A DNA stretch of 64,000 bases from Vibrio owensii CAIM 1854 = LMG 25443 (GCF_000817815.1 NZ_JPRD01000008.1:62001-126000); one strand, 5' to 3'; positions 1-10,100 are shown, counted from the first letter of the stretch. A program made the numbers and translations. The notes: generated by a model from the sequence alone, not told the origin.

Positions 1-2
1 CG

Positions 3-674
3 CGTCTGGATAGTGAGGCGTATAACAGCCAAATCGTAGAAGACCGTTACCAAGGTGAAGTGTTCGTCGGCTTTGGCTTCTTCAACGATAAAGGCAAAGA
101 GCGTAAGTCTGATTTGCGTAATCGCCCGTATCTTCGAATTGCACATGGCTGGGCAACACCTTCGAACATGGGTGACATCTTTAAGTTCAATGCTGAGAAA
201 GATGAATACAATAACCAACTGACGTCTTTCTTCTACGGGCATCCGCTGACTGACGAGCTATTTGGCTTACCTCTAGATATCTATCTAACCCCAGGTCTTG
301 TTCACCATTGGTCGTCAGACGTGCAATCTTCTAGCACTGAATATGTGATGGCGATTAAAGCGTATTACACCTTTAATTGGCCTACGAAATGGCGTTTTGG
401 TGTTGCAGAAGGTATGTCTTACATCGATAACATTACCTATATCGAAGGGACAGAGATGGAAGAGAAGGGTTATACACCAAGCAACCTGCTCAACTATCTC
501 GATTTCTCATTGGATGTAAACGTCGGTGACCTGTTCAACCAAAAAGATTGGGAGAACATGTGGGTCGGTTACTCACTGCATCACCGCAGTGCGATCTTCG
601 AGAACGCATCACAGTTTGGTCGTATCAAAGGCGGCAGTAACTACAATACGATCTACTTCCAGTACGATTTTTAA
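3..674 (+). CDS. Outer-membrane beta-barrel protein, C-terminal part (5' end outside window)
   Basis: The frame is open from the first bases of the window, so the gene is cut at its 5' end; an internal GTG near position 60 is not needed as a start. The visible 223 residues alternate polar and aromatic/hydrophobic positions typical of barrel strands and end in Phe (QYDF), the usual outer-membrane C-terminal signature. The tail has a His-Arg-Ser and a GGSNY segment that faintly recalls lipid A deacylase/acyloxyacyl hydrolase-type barrels, but I cannot confirm catalytic residues. MipA/OmpV-like barrels are the alternative. It is followed directly by an intrinsic terminator, so it is not co-transcribed with dms. 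Confidence 0.6.
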   Translation, partial: RLDSEAYNSQIVEDRYQGEVFVGFGFFNDKGKERKSDLRNRPYLRIAHGWATPSNMGDIFKFNAEKDEYNNQLTSFFYGHPLTDELFGLPLDIYLTPGLVHHWSSDVQSSSTEYVMAIKAYYTFNWPTKWRFGVAEGMSYIDNITYIEGTEMEEKGYTPSNLLNYLDFSLDVNVGDLFNQKDWENMWVGYSLHHRSAIFENASQFGRIKGGSNYNTIYFQYDF

Positions 675-694
675 GCTCAGCTGAAAACAAATAT

Positions 695-730
695 AAATAA
701 GCCTCATCTTGACATGAGGCTTATTTATTT
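695..730 (+). terminator. Intrinsic terminator after the barrel gene
   Basis: A perfect 13-bp stem (695-707 with 714-726, loop CTTGAC) is followed by a T-rich run. It lies 20 bp after the stop codon. Confidence 0.85.
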
Positions 731-1198
731 CCTGTTAATTGGTAATTATTCTTATTTCTATTCTTCTGTATTTGTAATTGTTATCCATTCAATTTAAAAA
801 CTATTCTAATATTTAATTGAATTGACACCTCTCTGACCTATTAATATTTCATTCATATAAAACGTTGGAATGAAATATAAGATTGCATTTTGTATTTTTT
901 AATAATTGACTGTGGTCAAGATTATCACCCCTTAAATCTACAAGGATATTAATAGTGGCGGGTGGCCATGCCTTAGTTGCTCAAGGCTTGTGCTATCTAG
1001 CTTAATTGATGGTTTTGTAGAAATGTTGCTTTGATTTGCCTTGTGTATTAATTAAAGCGAAATTAGATATTTTCAATGAATGCCTATTTTGAAAATACAA
1101 TCTCTATGTCTTTTATTTCTAACGAGTGTTCTTTCCCCACTTAAAGCCATTAATTAAGCGCCACGACCAAATTCAAAAACGTAATTTAGGAAAAAACC
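731..1198 (+). other. dms promoter and long leader region
   Basis: AT-rich, no credible gene. It holds the FNR-like box at 906-919, AT-rich candidate -10 sequence near 945-952, and then about 240 nt of leader before dmsA. The leader contains a perfect 9-bp inverted repeat (1068-1076 with 1089-1097, 12-nt loop) and a smaller GCCTT/AAGGC hairpin near 970-990. An AGGA ribosome-binding site sits just before the dmsA ATG. I could not match the leader to a known riboswitch; a Moco-type element would be a reasonable thing to test because DmsA uses molybdopterin. Confidence 0.5.
906..919. promoter_or_regulatory. FNR-like box upstream of dmsABC
   Basis: TTGAC-N4-GTCAA, a perfect palindrome one base per half-site away from the FNR consensus TTGAT-N4-ATCAA. 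Its centre lies about 42-45 bp before a plausible start point near 954-957, the class II activation spacing. DMSO reductase operons are classic FNR targets, so the context agrees. Confidence 0.65.
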
Positions 1199-3646
1199 AT
1201 GAGTCAAAATGGTAAGTTTAATATTACTCGGCGTGATGCTTTAAAGGGCGGCTCTGCACTTGGCGCTTTGGCGTTAGCAGGAAACGCGCTTTCTCTCCCG
1301 TTTGCAACTAAAGCGGTTGCCAAAGAAACACCAGCAAAACCAAACGAAAAAATTGTCTGGTCGGCATGTACCGTAAACTGTGGTTCTCGTTGTCCACTTC
1401 GTATGCACGTGGTCGACGGTGAAATCAAATGGGTAGAAACCGATAACACGGGTGATGATGTGTACAACCACAATCACCAAGTTCGCGCTTGTTTGCGTGG
1501 TCGCTCTATGCGTCGCCGTGTTTACTCACCAGACCGTTTGAAATACCCACTTCTTCGCGTTGGTAAGCGTGGTGAAGGTAAGTTCAAACGTATCACTTGG
1601 GATGAAGCCTTTGACCTCATTGGTGATAACCTAAAACGCATCATTAAAGACCACGGTAACGATGCGGTGTACCTAAACTACGGTACAGGTACGCTTGGTG
1701 GTACAGTAACTAAGAGTTGGGATCCGAGCGCGACATTGGTTGCACGTATGATGAACCTTTGTGGTGGTTACCTAAATCACTACGGTGACTACTCTGCAGC
1801 AAACATCGAATGTATGTCAGAGTACTTCTACGGTTCATTCGTTGATAACAACTCGATTGATGATGTTCAAAACGCAGACCTATGTCTGATGTTTGGTAAC
1901 AACCCAGCAGAAACCCGTATGTCCGGTGGTGGTCAGGTTCACAACTATGTGGATGCGAAAAACATCAGTCACACTCGCACGATTTGTATCGACCCTCGTT
2001 ACACTGACACCGCTGCAGGCCGTGAAGACCAATGGATTCCTATCAAGCACGGTACAGATGCAGCTTTAATTGCAGCCATCGCCCATGTATTGATTACGGA
2101 AGACAAAGTCGATCAAGACTTCCTTGATCGCTACTGTGTGGGTTATGACCGTAAAACGCTTCCTGCATCAGCGCCAGAAAACGGCAGCTACAAAGATTAC
2201 ATCATGGGTACTGGCCCAGATGGCATCGAGAAAACCCCAGAGTGGGCACAGCCTATCACGGGCATTCCAGCGGATGTGATTTTGAAACTTGCACGTGAAG
2301 TTGGCGATGCTAAACGCATTTACATTACCCAAGGTTGGGGTCTACAACGCTCAGCGAATGGTGAGCAAGCGTGTAAAGCGGTAATGATGTTGTCATTGCT
2401 ACGTGGTCAAGTTGGCTTGCAAGGTGGTGGTACTGGTGCTCGTGAGGGTAACCACTCATACCCATTCCAACGCTTCCCGAAAGTGCCAAACCCGATCAGC
2501 GCTTCTATCCCAATGTTCCTTTGGACAGACGCGATTTACCGCGGTACGGAAATGACAGATTTGACCGACGGCATTAAAGGCGTTCAGAAGCTACAAAACA
2601 ACATCAAGTTCATCTGGAACTACGCAGGTAACTGTCTGATTAACCAACACTCAGACATCAACCGCACACACGAAATTCTTCAAGATGAAAAAGCGTGTGA
2701 AATGATTGTGGTGATCGATAACCACATGACGTCTTCTGCGAAGTATGCCGATATCGTATTGCCAGACTGTACAACGTCAGAGCAATCGGATTTCTGTATG
2801 GATGGTGCGGCTGCATCAATGCCTTACTTCATCTTTGCGAGCCAAGCGATTAAACCTCGTTTCGAATGCAAACCTATCTACGACATTATGTCTGGTGTGG
2901 CAAAACGCATGGGCGTGTTTGATGAGTTTACTGAAGGTCGCACTCAAGAAGAGTGGCTGCAATGGATGTACGCTCAGACCGTTAAACAAAATAACGATCC
3001 AAACTTGCCGTCTTACGATGAGATGAGAAAGCAGGGCATCTATAAGAAGCAATTCGACCGTCCACACGTGGCGTACGAAGACTTCCGTCGTGACCCAGAA
3101 GCGAACCCATTACCATCGCCATCGGGCAAGATTGAAATCTACTCAGAGACGTTAGCGAAGATCAACGAAGAGTGGGAACTGGACGAAGATGAATCTATCA
3201 AGCCATTACCAGAATACGTTTCGACGTTTAATGGCTGGGACTCTCCTGATCGTAAAGAGTACCCACTTCAGTTAACGGGTTTCCACTACAAAGCTCGTGC
3301 GCACTCTACGTACGGCAACGTCGACATCCTAAAAGCAGCGGCACCACAGGAACTTTGGATCAACCCGATTGATGCAGCGTCACGCAACATCGATAACGGT
3401 GACTTGGTTAGCGTGCGCAGCAAGTTCGGTGAAATGAACGTTCGCGTAAAAGTAACCCCACGCATCATGCCACACATCGTTGGCTTAGGTGAGGGCGCAT
3501 GGTACTCACCAAATGGTAAAGGTGTTGACCAAGCGGGTTCAATTAACGTGCTGACGACACAACGTCCAAGCCCGTTGGCAAAATCAAACCCGAGCCATAC
3601 CAACCTCGTTGAAGTGACGCTAATTAAGAAAATGGGGGCTAAATAA
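1199..3646 (+). CDS. dmsA: Anaerobic DMSO reductase catalytic subunit DmsA
   Basis: Molybdopterin-guanine-dinucleotide oxidoreductase that reduces DMSO and other S-/N-oxides as terminal electron acceptor, working outside the inner membrane. The 815-residue length fits DmsA. A Tat signal carries the twin arginine at residues 11-12 (TRRDALKGG). A [4Fe-4S] ligand set is visible at C57, C61, C65 and C98. GDYSAANIE around residue 199 supplies the likely serine ligand of molybdenum. The C-terminal third has the molybdopterin dinucleotide-binding fold (LTGFHYKARAHSTYGN region). The start is supported by an AGGA site. The stop overlaps the dmsB start by one base (TAATG), so the subunits are translationally coupled. 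Other members of the family (tetrathionate, thiosulfate reductases) are less likely because the DmsB and DmsC partners and a DmsD chaperone follow. Confidence 0.95.
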   Translation: MSQNGKFNITRRDALKGGSALGALALAGNALSLPFATKAVAKETPAKPNEKIVWSACTVNCGSRCPLRMHVVDGEIKWVETDNTGDDVYNHNHQVRACLRGRSMRRRVYSPDRLKYPLLRVGKRGEGKFKRITWDEAFDLIGDNLKRIIKDHGNDAVYLNYGTGTLGGTVTKSWDPSATLVARMMNLCGGYLNHYGDYSAANIECMSEYFYGSFVDNNSIDDVQNADLCLMFGNNPAETRMSGGGQVHNYVDAKNISHTRTICIDPRYTDTAAGREDQWIPIKHGTDAALIAAIAHVLITEDKVDQDFLDRYCVGYDRKTLPASAPENGSYKDYIMGTGPDGIEKTPEWAQPITGIPADVILKLAREVGDAKRIYITQGWGLQRSANGEQACKAVMMLSLLRGQVGLQGGGTGAREGNHSYPFQRFPKVPNPISASIPMFLWTDAIYRGTEMTDLTDGIKGVQKLQNNIKFIWNYAGNCLINQHSDINRTHEILQDEKACEMIVVIDNHMTSSAKYADIVLPDCTTSEQSDFCMDGAAASMPYFIFASQAIKPRFECKPIYDIMSGVAKRMGVFDEFTEGRTQEEWLQWMYAQTVKQNNDPNLPSYDEMRKQGIYKKQFDRPHVAYEDFRRDPEANPLPSPSGKIEIYSETLAKINEEWELDEDESIKPLPEYVSTFNGWDSPDRKEYPLQLTGFHYKARAHSTYGNVDILKAAAPQELWINPIDAASRNIDNGDLVSVRSKFGEMNVRVKVTPRIMPHIVGLGEGAWYSPNGKGVDQAGSINVLTTQRPSPLAKSNPSHTNLVEVTLIKKMGAK

Positions 3647-4275
3647 TGAGCACAGCGAAGCAGTATGGCTTTTACATTGATTCAAGCAAATGTACTGGCT
3701 GCAAAACATGTCAGCTCTCTTGTAAAGACAACAAAGATCTGGGTATCGACCGCAACTTCCGTCGTGTTTACGAATACGTAGGCGGCAACTGGACAGAAGA
3801 AAACGGCGCGTTCCGTCAAAACGTGTTCGCGTACTACCTATCGATCTCTTGTAACCACTGTACTAACCCTGCGTGTACCAAGGTTTGTCCATCAGGTGCA
3901 ATGCACAAGCGTGAAGAAGATGGCTTTGTTGTTGTTGATGAAAGCGTGTGTATCGGCTGTAAATCTTGTCACATGGCGTGTCCTTACGGCGCACCTCAAT
4001 ACAGCGAAGAAAAAGGTCACATGACTAAGTGTGATGGCTGTTACGAACGTGTCGCAGAAGGCTTAATGCCAGTGTGTGTTGATAGCTGTCCATTGCGTGC
4101 GATTGAGTTTGGTCCAATTGATGAGCTACGCGCGAAATACGGTTCAAACGCGGATGTGGCACCACTGCCAGATTCTCGCATTACGAGCCCGAACTTGATC
4201 GTGAAGCTAAATCCAAATGGTCGTCCAACCAATGACCGCACTGGTTTCCTACAGAATCCAAGAGAGGTGAAATAA
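3646..4275 (+). CDS. dmsB: DMSO reductase iron-sulfur subunit DmsB
   Basis: Electron-transfer subunit linking the membrane anchor to DmsA. In 209 residues there are four ferredoxin-type cysteine groups: C16/19/22/26, C69/72/77/81, C102/105/108/112 and C129/132/144/148, enough for four [4Fe-4S] clusters as in the known DmsB. There is no signal peptide, consistent with export together with DmsA by the Tat system. One-base overlaps with both dmsA and dmsC show a tightly coupled operon. Confidence 0.95.
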   Translation: MSTAKQYGFYIDSSKCTGCKTCQLSCKDNKDLGIDRNFRRVYEYVGGNWTEENGAFRQNVFAYYLSISCNHCTNPACTKVCPSGAMHKREEDGFVVVDESVCIGCKSCHMACPYGAPQYSEEKGHMTKCDGCYERVAEGLMPVCVDSCPLRAIEFGPIDELRAKYGSNADVAPLPDSRITSPNLIVKLNPNGRPTNDRTGFLQNPREVK

Positions 4276-5126
4276 TGTTATACGAAGCACCATTAGTTGC
4301 CTTTACGGTTCTTGCTCAAACAGCGGTTGGCGCACACCTAACGGTTAATGCGTTCGAGAAATTCGGCAAGCCACCACGCGTGACAGAACCTCGTATGAAC
4401 ATCGCACGTTTCGCAATTTTGGTTGTAATGGGATTGGGTTTCTTGTTCTCAACCACTCACTTGGGTAGCCCACTTCGTGCCTTCAACGCATTAAACCGTG
4501 TGGGTAGTGCGGCGCTATCTAACGAGATCTTAACGGGTGCAAGCTTTCTGTCTCTAGCGGGTTTGTACTGGTTGCTGACGATTCTAAAAATCGGTAGCGA
4601 AGGCGTTCGTAAAATCGTGAACTGGTTGTCTATCGCCGTTGGCGTGATTTTCATGTTCGCGATGGCAAATGTTTACCAAATCGAAACGGTACCAGCATGG
4701 TACTCACCAATGACAACGGTTGCGTTTTGGTTCACGGTCGTGACTTCAGGTCTGATGTTTGGTTACACGCTGATCAACGTATTGGACGTGACGGCTGAGA
4801 AAACCAATCGTCGCCTAATGTGGGCTGGTGTAAGCCTGATTGCGCTGAACCTAGCGTTCTCAGTAATGCAGACGATTTACTTCGCAGGTATCTCAACGGC
4901 GATTCACAGTGGCTTGGATCAAATCACAATGCTATCTGGCTATGTTGCTGGTCATGTGTTGTTGCTTGTGGTTGCTGCTGCTCTTTGGGTATTCGCTGAG
5001 TTGTTTACCGCAGAAGGTCGTCAGAAGAACTTGCTGGTTATCGCGGCATTCGTTGCTTTGTTCGTCGCAGAGATTCTGGGTCGCAACGTGTTCTACGGCA
5101 TGCACTTTACATCTGGTCTGTACTGA
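4275..5126 (+). CDS. dmsC: DMSO reductase membrane anchor DmsC
   Basis: Polytopic inner-membrane subunit (283 residues, about eight hydrophobic helices) that oxidises menaquinol and passes electrons to DmsB. It begins with the typical short LYEAPLVAFTVLAQ N-terminus of DmsC proteins, and ends with a conserved LGRNVFYGMHF segment. It overlaps dmsB by one base. Its stop codon lies in the first unit of a 19-bp tandem repeat, followed by a hairpin that may reduce transcription into dmsD. Confidence 0.93.
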   Translation: MLYEAPLVAFTVLAQTAVGAHLTVNAFEKFGKPPRVTEPRMNIARFAILVVMGLGFLFSTTHLGSPLRAFNALNRVGSAALSNEILTGASFLSLAGLYWLLTILKIGSEGVRKIVNWLSIAVGVIFMFAMANVYQIETVPAWYSPMTTVAFWFTVVTSGLMFGYTLINVLDVTAEKTNRRLMWAGVSLIALNLAFSVMQTIYFAGISTAIHSGLDQITMLSGYVAGHVLLLVVAAALWVFAELFTAEGRQKNLLVIAAFVALFVAEILGRNVFYGMHFTSGLY

Positions 5127-5173
5127 TAGCCGTTATTTGTGCTGATAAACATTATTTGTACTGATAACAATTA
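5120..5173. repeat. Tandem 19-bp repeat, about 2.8 copies, at the dmsC stop
   Basis: Units at 5120-5138, 5139-5157 and 5158-5173 share GTRCTGATA followed by A/T-rich sequence ending in TTATTT. The first unit contains the dmsC stop codon. No function is evident. Confidence 0.7.
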
Positions 5174-5178
5174 GCAGA

Positions 5179-5208
5179 GTGGGGCGAGTGTTCGTCCCAC
5201 CTCTTTTC
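5179..5208 (+). terminator. Possible terminator or attenuating hairpin between dmsC and dmsD
   Basis: A 9-bp GC-rich stem (5179-5187 with 5192-5200, one G-U pair, loop GTGT) is followed by CTCTTTT. The U tract is interrupted, so partial termination is likely. Confidence 0.5.
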
Positions 5209-5256
5209 CGTTTCACTTAATCGAAGAATAAAGACAACAGTCATCAAAGGTACTTC

Positions 5257-5868
5257 ATGCAAATTTCTCAACTTGAACCACAAGATACCAGCATCGTTCT
5301 TAAGCTGTTTGGTGCACTGTTTTACTACCAGCCAAAAGATTACTCGGCGGCAAATCTCGATACGTTGCTGAGCAATACTGATACGCCAATCGAAGCGCTC
5401 AATGACATGCTACGCAGCTTTCAAAACGAGAGCGAAGAGGCTCTGCAAATGGAGCACGATCGCATGTTTGCCGGTATTGGTGAGATGCCAGCGCCACCTT
5501 GGGGTTCGGCTTATCTGGATAAAGAAGCGGTGTTGTTTGGTGAATCAACCATTGAATATCGTTACTTCTTGCAGCGTTGTGGTTTTGCTTTGGAATCTGA
5601 CCAACGTGAGCCAGAAGACCAGATCGGCTTGATGCTGATGGTGTTAGGCATGTTGATTGAAACTGAACAGCAAAAACTGGCGGCTGAAATGCTACGCGAA
5701 CACTTGATGACGTGGTTTGGCTTTTTCAACAAACGCTTCAAAAAAGCCGTGACACTGACGCCTTACTCAAAACTGTCGAACCTTACTGAAGAATTACTTC
5801 AGTCCTTGAGCGATCAATACCAAGTCGTTATACCAGCAAAAAGAGATTACTCGGATGCGCCAGTCTGA
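5257..5868 (+). CDS. dmsD: Tat proofreading chaperone of the DmsD/TorD family
   Basis: Cytoplasmic all-helical chaperone that binds the DmsA twin-arginine leader and holds the enzyme until cofactor insertion is complete. Length (203 residues) equals known DmsD. The family hallmark PAPPWGSAYLDKEAVLFGES spans residues 78-97. Its location directly after dmsABC supports DmsA as client. It overlaps the next gene by 14 bp, so the two are translated together. Confidence 0.88.
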   Translation: MQISQLEPQDTSIVLKLFGALFYYQPKDYSAANLDTLLSNTDTPIEALNDMLRSFQNESEEALQMEHDRMFAGIGEMPAPPWGSAYLDKEAVLFGESTIEYRYFLQRCGFALESDQREPEDQIGLMLMVLGMLIETEQQKLAAEMLREHLMTWFGFFNKRFKKAVTLTPYSKLSNLTEELLQSLSDQYQVVIPAKRDYSDAPV

Positions 5869-6352
5869 ATCGGTTGATCTAAGCAAGCGACGTCTGTTTT
5901 CGTTCCGTCGCGCGCCAGTGGAACAAGCTCAAGAGCCTCGTGTTAAAGCGAGACCGCCGTATGCGGTGGAAGAGTCTATGTTCACTCGGTTGTGTGATGG
6001 ATGCGGAAAGTGCGCTTCTGCATGTCCGAGCCAAATCATAGAAATGGTCGATGGCGTTGCCGCGTTAGACATCAGTTACTCGGCATGTGATTTATGCGGC
6101 GCGTGTAAGTCGGCGTGTCCTACATTGGCACTTTCAAACCAAACAGAGTTTACAGGCTTGATAGCAACTATCTCGAACAGCTGCGAAAACTTATACGGTT
6201 ATTGTGGTAGTTGTGAGGACAGTTGCCCATATGATGCTTTGCAATGGCAAGATGATATCAAACCTAATATTGACGCTGCAAAATGCAAAGGTTGCGGACA
6301 ATGCGCGCAAAGCTGCTACAACAGCATGATCAGCTTTGACTTAAAACGATAA
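5855..6352 (+). CDS. napF: NapF-like ferredoxin with four [4Fe-4S] motifs
   Basis: A 165-residue soluble iron-sulfur protein. Cysteine groups CDGCGKCASACPSQ, CDLCGACKSACPT, CGSCEDSCPYDA and CKGCGQCAQSCYNS follow one another, as in NapF, which helps mature or feed periplasmic molybdoenzymes in the cytoplasm. Here there is no nap operon, so it probably serves DmsA maturation or redox poise; the symbol reflects family resemblance, not proven function. The start overlaps dmsD. The last cluster motif has Tyr where Pro is usual. Confidence 0.75.
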   Translation: MRQSESVDLSKRRLFSFRRAPVEQAQEPRVKARPPYAVEESMFTRLCDGCGKCASACPSQIIEMVDGVAALDISYSACDLCGACKSACPTLALSNQTEFTGLIATISNSCENLYGYCGSCEDSCPYDALQWQDDIKPNIDAAKCKGCGQCAQSCYNSMISFDLKR

Positions 6353-6384
6353 AAAAGGGATTGGCGCGAACCAATCCCTTTTTG
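6352..6384. terminator. Bidirectional terminator between napF-like gene and azoR
   Basis: A 13-bp perfect stem (6352-6364 with 6371-6383, loop CGCGAA) is flanked by A and T runs, so it can stop transcripts from both sides. Confidence 0.9.
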
Positions 6385-6407
6385 TTTATACTCAATTCTA
6401 TTTAATC

Positions 6408-6992
6408 TTACGCCAAGGTTGCCAATTGGCTTTGCGCAGCTGAAATGCCTTTCGCTGCTGCGTCATCACCCATGTTTAGCGCTTCTGCGTAAACAAACTC
6501 CACATCCGTGATACCAACAAAGCCCAATACTGTGCGTAAGTATGGAGTCATGCTGTCAGTTGGTGAGTCTTTATGAAGACCGCCACGAGTGGTGACTACG
6601 ATTGCTTTCTTACCTTCAATCAGACCTTGAACGCCATTTTCTGTGTATTTGAATGTCACGCCTGCACGAGCAATCAAATCAATCCAGTTTTTAAGCTGAG
6701 TTGGAATCGTAAAGTTGTACATTGGTGCTGCGATAACCAAAGTATCCGCTGCTTTGATTTCTTCAATTAAGGTATCAGACAGGTCAACCACCGCTTGTTG
6801 CTCTTGTGAAAGATCCTCTGTTGCACGTAGTGCTGTCGCAACGGAAAAGTCTAAAACTGGCAGTGGATTTGCAGCTAAGTCACGAACAGTTAGCTTATCT
6901 TGGTCTACATTTTTGATGAAGTCTTCAACCAGTTTGTTTGATTGAGAGTAATCGCCAAGGATGCTTGATTTAAGAGCTAGTACACGAGACAT
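6408..6992 (-). CDS. azoR: FMN-dependent NADH-azoreductase
   Basis: Flavodoxin-like NADH:quinone/azo reductase of the AzoR family, a cytoplasmic homodimer that detoxifies quinones and azo compounds by two-electron reduction. The N-terminus [19 protein letters not shown] has the phosphate-loop pattern for FMN, and [17 protein letters not shown] plus TTRGG are family signatures. I start it at the ATG at 6992, which has an AAAGGAAAT ribosome-binding site; a longer frame to 7049 lacks one. The 194-residue length is normal. It is monocistronic, convergent with the dms cluster. Confidence 0.92.
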   Translation of the reverse strand: MSRVLALKSSILGDYSQSNKLVEDFIKNVDQDKLTVRDLAANPLPVLDFSVATALRATEDLSQEQQAVVDLSDTLIEEIKAADTLVIAAPMYNFTIPTQLKNWIDLIARAGVTFKYTENGVQGLIEGKKAIVVTTRGGLHKDSPTDSMTPYLRTVLGFVGITDVEFVYAEALNMGDDAAAKGISAAQSQLATLA

Positions 6993-7141
6993 ATGGATTT
7001 CCTTTAATAAGTGCTTTCGGCTATGTGATGCATTATAGGCAATGCCCATCGACTCAAAACCCGATGGATTCGCTTAAGTTGTTCGAAAAAATTGAATGAT
7101 TGCTTGAAGCTGCTTTCCGTTATCTTGTTCTAGCCCTTATG

Positions 7142-7150
7142 TGCTACAAT
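7142..7150 (+). promoter_or_regulatory. Extended -10 promoter of hrpA
   Basis: TGCTACAAT is an extended -10 element (TGN-TACAAT). It predicts a start near 7157. That places the possible upstream GTG at 7141 inside the promoter, so that codon cannot be the translation start. Confidence 0.55.
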
Positions 7151-7188
7151 CCGCGCAGTTTTATGTAATGAAAAGAATAGGAAACGCT

Positions 7189-10100
7189 TTGACTTCGTCA
7201 CAGCCCCCAAAAAAGAATCCCGCTGAAGAGCAAGCGACACCGTCAAATGGTGCGCAAAATGCCAAAGCGAAGCAGGCTAATGCATCTCAAGCACAAGCTT
7301 CTCAGAATGCTACGCCTCAGGCTCAAGTAAATAACGCGGCGTCACTACGCAAGGCACTTAACCAGTGCATGATGCGTGATCGCTTCCGCTTGAGTAAACG
7401 AATCTCTGGTGCAAGCAAAATCAAAAAAGACGCAGCACGTAACGCTGTGTTTGATGAAATCGCATTAGACATCGCCAAATCCATGATGGTTGTGGAGCAA
7501 CGTAGTAGCTACAAACCAACGATTGAATACCCTGAAATCCTGCCTGTCAGCCAAAAACGCGACGACATTGCGAAAGCGATCGAAGAAAACCAAGTGGTTA
7601 TCGTTGCAGGTGAGACCGGTTCAGGTAAAACCACTCAGCTACCAAAAATCTGTGCTGAGCTTGGTCGTGGTAAATTTGGTCTGATTGGTCATACTCAGCC
7701 TCGTCGTCTTGCGGCGCGTTCGGTTGCGAACCGTATTGCCGAAGAGATGGAAACCAAGCTTGGTGAGTTTGTTGGTTATAAGGTTCGATTCAACGATCAG
7801 ATCTCTGAAAATACCCAAATCAAATTGATGACGGACGGTATCTTGCTGGCTGAAATTCAGCATGATCGTTTCTTGAATCAATACGACACCATCATTATCG
7901 ATGAAGCGCACGAGCGCAGTCTTAACATCGATTTCATCTTGGGCTATTTGAAAGAGTTGCTACCACGTCGTCCTGATCTGAAAGTGATCATTACGTCGGC
8001 AACCATCGACCCTGAGCGTTTTTCAAAACACTTCAACAATGCCCCAATCATTGAAGTGTCAGGTCGTACTTACCCAGTAGAAACGCGTTACCGCCCACTA
8101 AGTGGTGATGACGATAATGATCGCGATCAACTTGAAGGTATCTTCGAAGCGGTAGACGAACTGTGCGATGAAGGTTTAGGTGACATCCTGATCTTCATGA
8201 ACGGTGAGCGTGAAATCCGTGATACCGCGGATGCACTGTCTAAACGTAATCTGAAGAGCACGGAAATTGTGCCGCTTTACGCGCGTTTGTCGGCGGGTGA
8301 GCAGAACAAGATTTTCCAACCTCATGCTGGTCGTCGAATTGTACTGGCAACCAACGTAGCAGAAACCTCGTTGACGGTTCCGGGCATCAAGTACGTTATC
8401 GACCCAGGTACGGCGCGTATCAGCCGATACAGTTACCGTACTAAGGTTCAGCGTCTTCCAATCGAGCCAGTTTCTCAGGCGAGTGCGAACCAGCGTAAAG
8501 GTCGTTGTGGTCGTGTGGAAGAGGGTATCTGTATCCGCTTGTACTCAGAGGAAGATTTTGAGTCACGTCCGGAGTTTACCGATCCTGAGATCCTGCGTAC
8601 CAACCTAGCGTCGGTTATCTTGCAGATGACGGCACTTGGTTTGGGCGATATTCAAGCCTTCCCGTTTGTGGAAGCACCTGACAAACGCAACATTCAAGAC
8701 GGTGTCCGCCTTCTAGAAGAGTTAGGGGCAATCAATTCTGATGCGAAAGAATCGAAGAAACGTCTAACTAGCATTGGCCGTCAACTTGCACGCCTTCCAA
8801 TCGACCCACGTTTAGCACGTATGGTCTTGGAATCACCAAAGCAAGGCGCATTAAAAGAAGTGATGATTATTGCGGCAGCATTGTCGATTCAAGACCCGCG
8901 CGAGCGTCCAAGTGACAAGCAGCAATCATCAGATGACAAACACAAACGTTTCTTCCATGAAGACTCAGATTTTCTGACGTTTGTGAACCTGTGGAACTAC
9001 ATCCAGAAGCAGCAAAAAGCGCTGACGGGCAACCAGTTCCGCAAGCAATGTAAACAAGATTACTTGAACTACTTGCGCGTGCGTGAGTGGCAAGATGTGT
9101 ACTTCCAAATTCACCAGTCGATGCGTGAAATGGAATTCAAACTGAACGATGAGCCTGCGTCTTACCATGGCGTACACAGTTCAATCCTAGTCGGTTTGTT
9201 GTCACACATCGGTATGAAAGACCAAGAGAAGAATGAATACCAAGGCGCGCGTAACGCTCGCTTCCATATCTTCCCTGCATCAGGTCTATTCAAGAAGCAG
9301 CCTAAGTGGATCATGTCTGCTGAATTGGTGGAAACCTCAAAACTTTGGGGTCGCATCATCGCGAAGATTCAACCTGAGTGGATTGAACCATTAGCGAAGC
9401 ACCTGATTAAGCGCAGTTACAGCGAGCCGCATTGGTCGAAGAAACGTGCAGCAGTCATGGCACACGAGAAAGTGATGCTTTACGGCGTGCCAATTGTGCC
9501 GAAGCGTTTGGTGAACTACGGCAGTATCGATCCAACCGTCAGTCGTGAGCTATTCATTCGTAGTGCGCTGGTGGAAGGTGAGTGGGAAACCAAGCACGCG
9601 TTCTTCAAGCAAAACCGTAAGCTTCTTCAAGAAGTGGAAGAGCTTGAACACAAATCTCGTCGCCGTGACATCTTGGTGGATGACGATGAACTGTTTGATT
9701 TCTACGACCAACGCGTTGGCACTGAAGTTGTCTCTGGCAAACACTTCGATACATGGTGGAAGAAAGCGTCGAAAGACAACAAAGAACTGCTGAACTTCGA
9801 GAAAGAGATGCTGTTCAAGGGCGATGCAAGCCACGTTACCGATTTGGATTACCCGAACTTCTGGCATCAAAACAACCTGAAACTTAAGCTGAGCTACCAG
9901 TTTGAGCCGGGCGATGACAGTGACGGTGTGACAGTTCACTTACCGCTGCCGATCTTGAACCAAGTCGAGCCTGCGGGTTTTGACTGGCAGATCCCAGGTT
10001 TACGCCATGAGCTTGTAGTGAGCTTGATTAAATCGCTGCCGAAGACAGTTCGTAAGAACTTTGTTCCTGCGCCAAACTATGCCGATGCTTTCTTAGCTCG

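Noticed and set aside
1204..1480. Antisense frames inside dmsA
   Set aside because: They mirror dmsA codons, lack ribosome-binding sites and show no domain; dmsA is unmistakable.
7141..7188. Earlier start of HrpA at GTG 7141
   Set aside because: This codon is part of the extended -10 promoter element, so it is not transcribed.
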